From the NCBI RefSeq assembly GCF_019343105.1, contig NZ_CP073764.1, positions 868,001 through 932,000 on the forward strand: a DNA stretch of 64,000 nucleotides, written 5' to 3'. The DNA comes from Methylovirgula sp. HY1. GTDB lineage: Bacteria > Pseudomonadota > Alphaproteobacteria > Rhizobiales > Beijerinckiaceae. Every line of letters starts with the position of its first letter. The stretch's first letter is position 1. This document shows positions 57,821-64,000 of this stretch, piece after piece. A model generated the notes under the pieces. The model saw nothing but the letters and a program-made list of their open reading frames with translations. It was not told where the DNA came from and made no database searches. Position numbers and translations under genes: made by a program.

Positions 57821-58207
57821 TCAGGCCTCCGCCGCCGCTTCGACTTCGCGCACGATGATCGTCAAATTCGAGAAAGGCTTCTCGATGCGACCGGCACGAC
57901 CGCGGGCGCGCGGGCTGAATCTCTTCATGACGAGCGCCTTGCCGACAAAGGCTTCGGCGACGACGAGATCGTCGACATCGAGCCCATGATTGTTTTCCGC
58001 GTTGGCGATCGCGGATTCGAGGGTCTTCTTCACATCGCCGGCAATTCGCTTGCGCGAAAATTGCAGATCCGCGAGCGCCTTGTCGACCGCTTTGCCGCGG
58101 ATCAACTGGGCGACGAGATTCAGTTTCTGGGGGCTCACCCGCAACATGCGGCAGACCGCTTTGGCCTCGTTGTCCGGCAATGCCCGCGGAGTTTTGTCTT
58201 TGGACAT
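57821..58207 (-). CDS. rplV: 50S ribosomal protein L22
   Basis: L22, 128 residues: [20 protein letters not shown], a long beta-hairpin that reaches the exit tunnel ([20 protein letters not shown]) and the acidic end. Single base gap to rpsS. Confidence 0.97.
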   Translation of the reverse strand: MSKDKTPRALPDNEAKAVCRMLRVSPQKLNLVAQLIRGKAVDKALADLQFSRKRIAGDVKKTLESAIANAENNHGLDVDDLVVAEAFVGKALVMKRFSPRARGRAGRIEKPFSNLTIIVREVEAAAEA

Positions 58208-58208
58208 C

Positions 58209-58487
58209 TCAGCCTCGCTTGGCTTTCTTATCGGCGGAATGGCCGTGGAAGGTACGGGTCGGCGAGAACTCGCCGAATTTATGCCCGATCATGTCTTCGC
58301 TGACCGAGACCGGAATATGCTTATGGCCGTTGTGGACACCGAAGATCAGACCGACGAATTGCGGCAGAATGGTCGAGCGCCGGCTCCAGATCTTGATGAC
58401 GTCACTGCGGCCGGAGGCCCGAGCCGCCTCAGCCTTCTTGAGCATGTAGCCGTCGACGAAGGGGCCCTTGGAAATTGAACGCGCCAT
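58209..58487 (-). CDS. rpsS: 30S ribosomal protein S19
   Basis: S19, 92 residues: [40 protein letters not shown] and [20 protein letters not shown]. Binds near the 16S 3' end with S13. Between rplB and rplV. Confidence 0.97.
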   Translation of the reverse strand: MARSISKGPFVDGYMLKKAEAARASGRSDVIKIWSRRSTILPQFVGLIFGVHNGHKHIPVSVSEDMIGHKFGEFSPTRTFHGHSADKKAKRG

Positions 58488-58490
58488 GGC

Positions 58491-59330
58491 TCAGCCCTTC
58501 TTCTTGCTCTTGTGACGCGAGGTCACGATAAATTTGTCGGTCGACTTATTGCTCCGGGTCTTCTTGCCCTTGGTCGGCTTGCCCCAAGGGGTGACCGGAT
58601 GCCGGCCGCCAGACGTACGGCCTTCGCCGCCGCCATGCGGATGATCGACCGGGTTCATCGTTACGCCGCGATTATGCGGACGCCGGCCGAGCCAGCGGCT
58701 ACGCCCCGCCTTGCCGATCGACGCATTCATATGATCGGGGTTCGAAACCGCGCCCACGGTCGCAAAACATTGGCCCGACAAAAGCCGCTGCTCGCCCGAG
58801 TTCAGACGGATGATGACCGAGCCGCGATCGCGGCCGACGATCTGAGCGTAATTGCCTGCCGAACGCACCATGGCAGCGCCCTTGCCGATCTTCATCTCCA
58901 CATTATGGATGATGGTTCCAATCGGCATATTGGCCATCGGCATGGCATTGCCCGGCTTGACGTCGACCTGTTGGCCGGCGATCACCTCGTCGCCCACGGC
59001 AAGCCGCTGCGGCGCGATGATATAAGCCAGTTCATTATCCGTATAACGGATCAGCGCGATGAAGGCGGTGCGGTTCGGATCATATTCGATCCGCTCGACC
59101 TTCCCCGGCATATCGAACTTGCGGCGCTTGAAATCGATGATGCGATAGGTCTGCTTATGACCACCGCCACGGAACCGCACGGTGATGCGGCCGTTATTGT
59201 TGCGACCGCCACTCGAGGACTTGCCCTCGGTCAATTGCTTGACGGGCTTGCCGTGGAACAGATCCTTGCGATCGACGATCACCAATTGGCGAAGGCCAGG
59301 GGTAATCGGCTTGAATGTCTTCAGTGCCAT
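58491..59330 (-). CDS. rplB: 50S ribosomal protein L2
   Basis: L2, 279 residues, at the peptidyl-transferase centre: [20 protein letters not shown], the RNA-binding and SH3-like domains, and the conserved [20 protein letters not shown] loop with its essential His. Three-base gap to rpsS. Confidence 0.97.
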   Translation of the reverse strand: MALKTFKPITPGLRQLVIVDRKDLFHGKPVKQLTEGKSSSGGRNNNGRITVRFRGGGHKQTYRIIDFKRRKFDMPGKVERIEYDPNRTAFIALIRYTDNELAYIIAPQRLAVGDEVIAGQQVDVKPGNAMPMANMPIGTIIHNVEMKIGKGAAMVRSAGNYAQIVGRDRGSVIIRLNSGEQRLLSGQCFATVGAVSNPDHMNASIGKAGRSRWLGRRPHNRGVTMNPVDHPHGGGEGRTSGGRHPVTPWGKPTKGKKTRSNKSTDKFIVTSRHKSKKKG

Positions 59331-59352
59331 GACGTCCTCGGCAATCCTCGGC

Positions 59353-59661
59353 TCAGAGCCCGGTCGTAACGTCGATCGTTTGGCCCTCGGCGAGGGTCAC
59401 GACCGCACGTTTCACGTCCGACTGAACGCCGCGCGTTCCTTTGAAAGTCTTCCGCTTCCCCTTACGGAGAATCGTATTGACGGATTCGACTTTGACGTCG
59501 AAGAGCCGTTCGATCGCCGCTTTGATCTGCGGCTTCGTCGCATCTTTGCTGACCTTGAACAAAACTTTGTTTTGCTCAGACGCGAGCGTCGCTTTTTCAG
59601 TGATGATCGGCGCAACGATCAGATCATAGTGGCGCGCATCGGCGAAGGATTTCGAACTCAT
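59353..59661 (-). CDS. rplW: 50S ribosomal protein L23
   Basis: L23, 102 residues: [40 protein letters not shown] and a C-terminal [15 protein letters not shown]. Docking site for trigger factor and SRP at the tunnel exit. Its ATG overlaps the rplD stop by four bases. Confidence 0.97.
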   Translation of the reverse strand: MSSKSFADARHYDLIVAPIITEKATLASEQNKVLFKVSKDATKPQIKAAIERLFDVKVESVNTILRKGKRKTFKGTRGVQSDVKRAVVTLAEGQTIDVTTGL

Positions 59662-60287
59662 GCGAATCTTGCCTCCAGCGCGTCGACCGCCGCTTTGGTA
59701 AGGACGAGCTTCTCGCGGCGCAAAATGTCGTAGACATTCAGGCCTTGGATCGGAAGCACGTCGATGTAAGGGATATTGCGCGCGGCAAGACAGAAATTCG
59801 CCTGCGGCTCGGCGCCGTCGATGATCAGCGCATTGGTGAGACCGAGCTTGGCAAAATTGGCGAGCAGCGTTTTGGTCTTGGGTTCGGCGACCTCGGCATT
59901 GGCGAAAATGATCAAGCCGCCATCCCGCATCTTGGCGGAAAGCGCATGCTTGAGCGCCAAAGCCCGGACCTTCTTCGGCATGTCATGCGCATGGGAGCGC
60001 ACCACCGGTCCGAAGGCGCGGCCACCGCCACGAAACTGCGGCACCCGCGCCGAGCCATGCCGCGCGTTGCCCGTGCCCTTCTGCTTATACATTTTCTTGC
60101 CGGTGCGAGCGATCTCGGCCCTGCCCTTGGTCTTGTGCGTCCCGGCACGACGCTTGTCGAGCTGGTAGCGCACCATGCGGGCAATGAGATCTTCGCGCGG
60201 TTCGAGGCCGAAAATATCGTCCTTCAATTCCAGCGAGCCGGCGGATGTACCGTCGAGGGAGAGGATGTCGATCTGCACTGCCTTCAT
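59658..60287 (-). CDS. rplD: 50S ribosomal protein L4
   Basis: L4, 209 residues: [20 protein letters not shown], the tunnel loop with [20 protein letters not shown] and [10 protein letters not shown], and [20 protein letters not shown]. Start overlaps the rplC stop by four bases. Confidence 0.97.
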   Translation of the reverse strand: MKAVQIDILSLDGTSAGSLELKDDIFGLEPREDLIARMVRYQLDKRRAGTHKTKGRAEIARTGKKMYKQKGTGNARHGSARVPQFRGGGRAFGPVVRSHAHDMPKKVRALALKHALSAKMRDGGLIIFANAEVAEPKTKTLLANFAKLGLTNALIIDGAEPQANFCLAARNIPYIDVLPIQGLNVYDILRREKLVLTKAAVDALEARFA

Positions 60288-61003
60288 CCTTCCGTTTGCG
60301 CCGGAGCGCCAGCTTCCTCGGCCGCACCCGACAGGCGAAACTTGCCAGGCATGGGCGCATCCTTGGGAAGCGTTTTCTTCACTGCGTCGCGGATAAAAAT
60401 CCAGCCGCCGCTGGTGCCGGGCACCGCCCCTTCGACCAGAATGAGGCCGCGCTCGACATCGAGCTGAACCACACGCAGATTGAGTGTCGTCACCCGTTCG
60501 ACGCCGAGATGGCCGGCCATCTTCTTATTCTTGAAGGTCTTGCCGGGATCCTGACGACCGCCGGTCGAACCCAGCGAGCGATGCGAGATCGACACGCCGT
60601 GGGTTGCCCGCAAGCCGCCGAAATTCCAACGCTTCATACCGCCGGCAAAGCCCTTGCCGATGCTCGTGCCGGTGACATCGACAAATTGCCCGACGACGAA
60701 ATGATCGGCGGTGATTTCCGCCCCGACCGGCAGAAGACCTGCTTCCTCGACGCGAAACTCGGCGAGTTTCAGCTTCGGCTCGACCTGCGCGACCGCGAAA
60801 CGGGCGCGTTCAGCCTTGGATACGTTCTTCACTTTGGCCCGACCAATGCCGAGCTGCACTGCCGTATAGCCATTGCGCTCTTTGGTCCGATGCGCGACGA
60901 CTTGGCAGCCGTCGACCTTCAGAACCGTAACTGGCACATGTTCGCCGCCGTCGGTAAAGACGCGGGTCATGCCGAGCTTTTGTGCGATGACGCCTGACCG
61001 CAT
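60284..61003 (-). CDS. rplC: 50S ribosomal protein L3
   Basis: L3, 239 residues: [20 protein letters not shown] at the start, the conserved [20 protein letters not shown] loop, [20 protein letters not shown] (Gln that is methylated in enterobacteria) and [18 protein letters not shown] 61003 follows AAAGGA. The C-terminus carries an additional Ala/Glu-rich tail. Confidence 0.97.
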   Translation of the reverse strand: MRSGVIAQKLGMTRVFTDGGEHVPVTVLKVDGCQVVAHRTKERNGYTAVQLGIGRAKVKNVSKAERARFAVAQVEPKLKLAEFRVEEAGLLPVGAEITADHFVVGQFVDVTGTSIGKGFAGGMKRWNFGGLRATHGVSISHRSLGSTGGRQDPGKTFKNKKMAGHLGVERVTTLNLRVVQLDVERGLILVEGAVPGTSGGWIFIRDAVKKTLPKDAPMPGKFRLSGAAEEAGAPAQTEG

Positions 61004-61058
61004 GGTTTTATCCTTTAAGCCCCGCCGCAAAACACGGCCGGAGCCTTTTCACTTCCCA

Positions 61059-61367
61059 TCACAGCTTGATTTCGACATCCACGCCGGCAGCGAGGTCGAG
61101 CTTCATCAAAGCATCGACCGTCTGCGGCGTCGGATCGACAATGTCGAGCACGCGCTTATGGGTTCTGATCTCGAACTGCTCGCGCGATTTCTTGTCGACA
61201 TGCGGCGAGCGGTTGACTGTAAACTTTTCGATCTTGGTGGGCAGCGGGATAGGGCCGCGCACTTGCGCACCCGTCCGCTTCGCCGTCGACACGATTTCCT
61301 TTGTCGAGGAATCGAGAATCCGGTGATCGAAGGCCTTTAGGCGGATGCGGATATTCTGACCGTTCAT
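61059..61367 (-). CDS. rpsJ: 30S ribosomal protein S10
   Basis: S10, 102 residues: [40 protein letters not shown] and the C-terminal [16 protein letters not shown]. Also NusE in antitermination. First gene of the S10 operon; 127 bases separate it from tuf. Confidence 0.97.
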   Translation of the reverse strand: MNGQNIRIRLKAFDHRILDSSTKEIVSTAKRTGAQVRGPIPLPTKIEKFTVNRSPHVDKKSREQFEIRTHKRVLDIVDPTPQTVDALMKLDLAAGVDVEIKL

Positions 61368-61494
61368 AATCTCGTCCCTCTCGACCGGCCGCGGCTTCTA
61401 GTCTTCCGCGCCCGGCCGAACAGCAGATTTGTCATCGCGATCGCACCGAAGGAACGCCCATTTGGCATTCCTTCACTGGATCATTGGTGTTGGC

Positions 61495-62685
<1,191 letters not shown>

Positions 62686-62722
62686 GGCTTGGCTCCTCTA
62701 ACCCCTTTTTTCGACTGGACGC

Positions 62723-64000
62723 TCAGGCGTATTTGGCCTGTACCTTGGCCGCTTCACCCGCGGGCACCTGCTCATAATGGTCGAACTGCATCGTGTAATT
62801 GGCTCGTCCTTGCGAGAAGGACCGCAGCTGATTGACGTAGCCGAACATATTGTTAAGCGGCACCATGGCGTTGATGACCACTGCATTGCCACGCATATCC
62901 TGGCCCTGCACTTGGCCGCGGCGGGCGAGAAGATCGCCCATCACCGAACCCGTATAGTCTTCCGGCGTCGTCACTTCGACCTTCATGATCGGCTCGAGCA
63001 GAACCGCATTACCCTTTTGCAGAGCTTCGCGGAACGCCGCGCGAGCAGCGATTTCGAAGGCCAGCACCGACGAGTCGACTTCGTGATATGCGCCGTCGAT
63101 CAAGGTGGCCTTGACGTCGACGACCGGGAAGCCGGCGAGAATGCCGGAACCCATCACGCTGTTGATGCCCTTTTCGACGCCCGGAATATATTCCTTCGGC
63201 ACGGCGCCGCCGACGATCTTCGATTCAAAGGCTGAACCGCCGCCCGTCTCGTTCGGCTCGAAGATGATCTTGACGCGCGCAAACTGGCCTGTGCCACCGG
63301 TCTGTTTCTTATGCGTGTAATCGATTTCCACCTTCTTGGTCATCTTCTCGCGATAGGCGACCTGCGGCTGGCCGATATTGGCATCGACCTTGTAGGTACG
63401 CTTGAGAATATCGACCTTGATGTCGAGGTGGAGCTCGCCCATGCCCTTGAGAATGGTCTGGCCGGATTCCGGATCGGTCGACACCCGGAACGACGGATCT
63501 TCGGCGGCAAGCTTGGCGAGAGCGACGCCGAGCTTTTCCTGATCCGTCTTGGTCTTCGGCTCGATCGCGATCTCGATGACCGGATCGGGAAATTCCATGC
63601 GCTCGAGGATCACCGCGTGATTGGGATCGCAGAGCGTGTCGCCGGTGCGCGTATCCTTGAGACCCGCGAGCGCAATAATGTCGCCGGCATAAGCCTCTTT
63701 AATGTCTTCGCGGTTGTTCGCATGCATCAGCAGCATGCGGCCGATCCGCTCCTTCTTGTCCTTCGTCGAATTGAGCACCGTGGTGCCCGAGTCGAGATGG
63801 CCAGAATAGACGCGCGCAAAGGTAATCGTCCCGACGAAAGGATCGTCCATGATCTTGAAGGCGAGCACGGATAAGGGCTCTTCATCGGACGGATGCCGGA
63901 CGATTTCCTCACCCGTGTCGAAATCGACGCCCTTGATCGCCTCGCGATCGAGGGGCGAAGGCAGATAATCGACAACCGCGTCGAGTAGCGGCTGAACACC
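62723..64000 (-). CDS. fusA: Elongation factor G, N-terminal part beyond window
   Basis: Translocation GTPase; only the C-terminal 425 residues lie in the window and the frame is open through the right edge. Domain II ([20 protein letters not shown]), domain III ([36 protein letters not shown]) and domains IV-V ([20 protein letters not shown]) are present. The G domain with the P-loop is outside. Transcribed toward tuf. Confidence 0.97.
   Translation of the reverse strand, partial: GVQPLLDAVVDYLPSPLDREAIKGVDFDTGEEIVRHPSDEEPLSVLAFKIMDDPFVGTITFARVYSGHLDSGTTVLNSTKDKKERIGRMLLMHANNREDIKEAYAGDIIALAGLKDTRTGDTLCDPNHAVILERMEFPDPVIEIAIEPKTKTDQEKLGVALAKLAAEDPSFRVSTDPESGQTILKGMGELHLDIKVDILKRTYKVDANIGQPQVAYREKMTKKVEIDYTHKKQTGGTGQFARVKIIFEPNETGGGSAFESKIVGGAVPKEYIPGVEKGINSVMGSGILAGFPVVDVKATLIDGAYHEVDSSVLAFEIAARAAFREALQKGNAVLLEPIMKVEVTTPEDYTGSVMGDLLARRGQVQGQDMRGNAVVINAMVPLNNMFGYVNQLRSFSQGRANYTMQFDHYEQVPAGEAAKVQAKYA

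Overview
The window is about 60% GC and comes from an alphaproteobacterium of the order Hyphomicrobiales (Rhizobiales). The evidence is the compact S10/spc/alpha ribosomal cluster without rpmJ, the dgt-argS-SPOR-nagZ-scpAB and tatABC-serS-surE-pcm-nlpD blocks, an ATP12 chaperone, DUF2336 and MctP-type genes, and many Rhizobiales-style interspersed palindromes (gagcatg/catgctc and gagcgttttc families). The combination with a bacterial PEP carboxylase would fit a Beijerinckiaceae-type soil bacterium, but the genus is a guess.

Layout. 1-1.1 kb: the end of an export locus, with a CvaA/HlyD-type membrane fusion protein (cut by the left edge) divergent from a 70-residue double-glycine peptide resembling a class II microcin precursor. 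1.1-1.5 kb: a cluster of inverted repeats. 1.5-9.6 kb (minus strand): dgt, argS, a SPOR-domain protein, nagZ, scpA, scpB (chromosome segregation and envelope). 9.9-28.9 kb: a mixed, mostly plus-strand region with erpA, a PfkB kinase, several exported proteins of unknown function, nadK, nudK, a DUF2336 protein, a CitE-like lyase, a flavin reductase/nitroreductase pair, a DUF3311/MctP transporter, YfdX, cobS and an OafA-like acyltransferase. 29.1-35.6 kb (minus): nlpD, pcm, surE, serS, tatC, tatB, tatA. 36-46 kb: fmdB, DUF302, ATP12, ppc, rluC, rarA, a lone ParA and an HtrA protease. 46.2-64 kb (minus): rplQ-rpoA-rpsK-rpsM, adk-secY, the spc and S10 operons, tuf and the C-terminal part of fusA.

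How genes work together. The right third is the translation and protein-export core (ribosomal proteins, RNA polymerase alpha, SecY, EF-Tu, EF-G). The two minus-strand blocks at 1.5-9.6 and 29-35.6 kb are normally one continuous gene string in this order of bacteria. Here scpB and tatA are separated by more than 30 kb, so the string has been rearranged, and the microcin locus now lies beside the broken end.

Most notable points: (1) serS carries an in-frame segment of about 92 codons, AT-rich and with foreign codon usage, inside its catalytic domain; (2) the microcin-like peptide with its HlyD partner; (3) two adjacent perfect palindromes at 15.83-15.89 kb that share a 12-bp core but have different arms; (4) a four-fold CxxxC exported mini-protein. 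No tRNA, rRNA, CRISPR array, insertion sequence or riboswitch was recognised.
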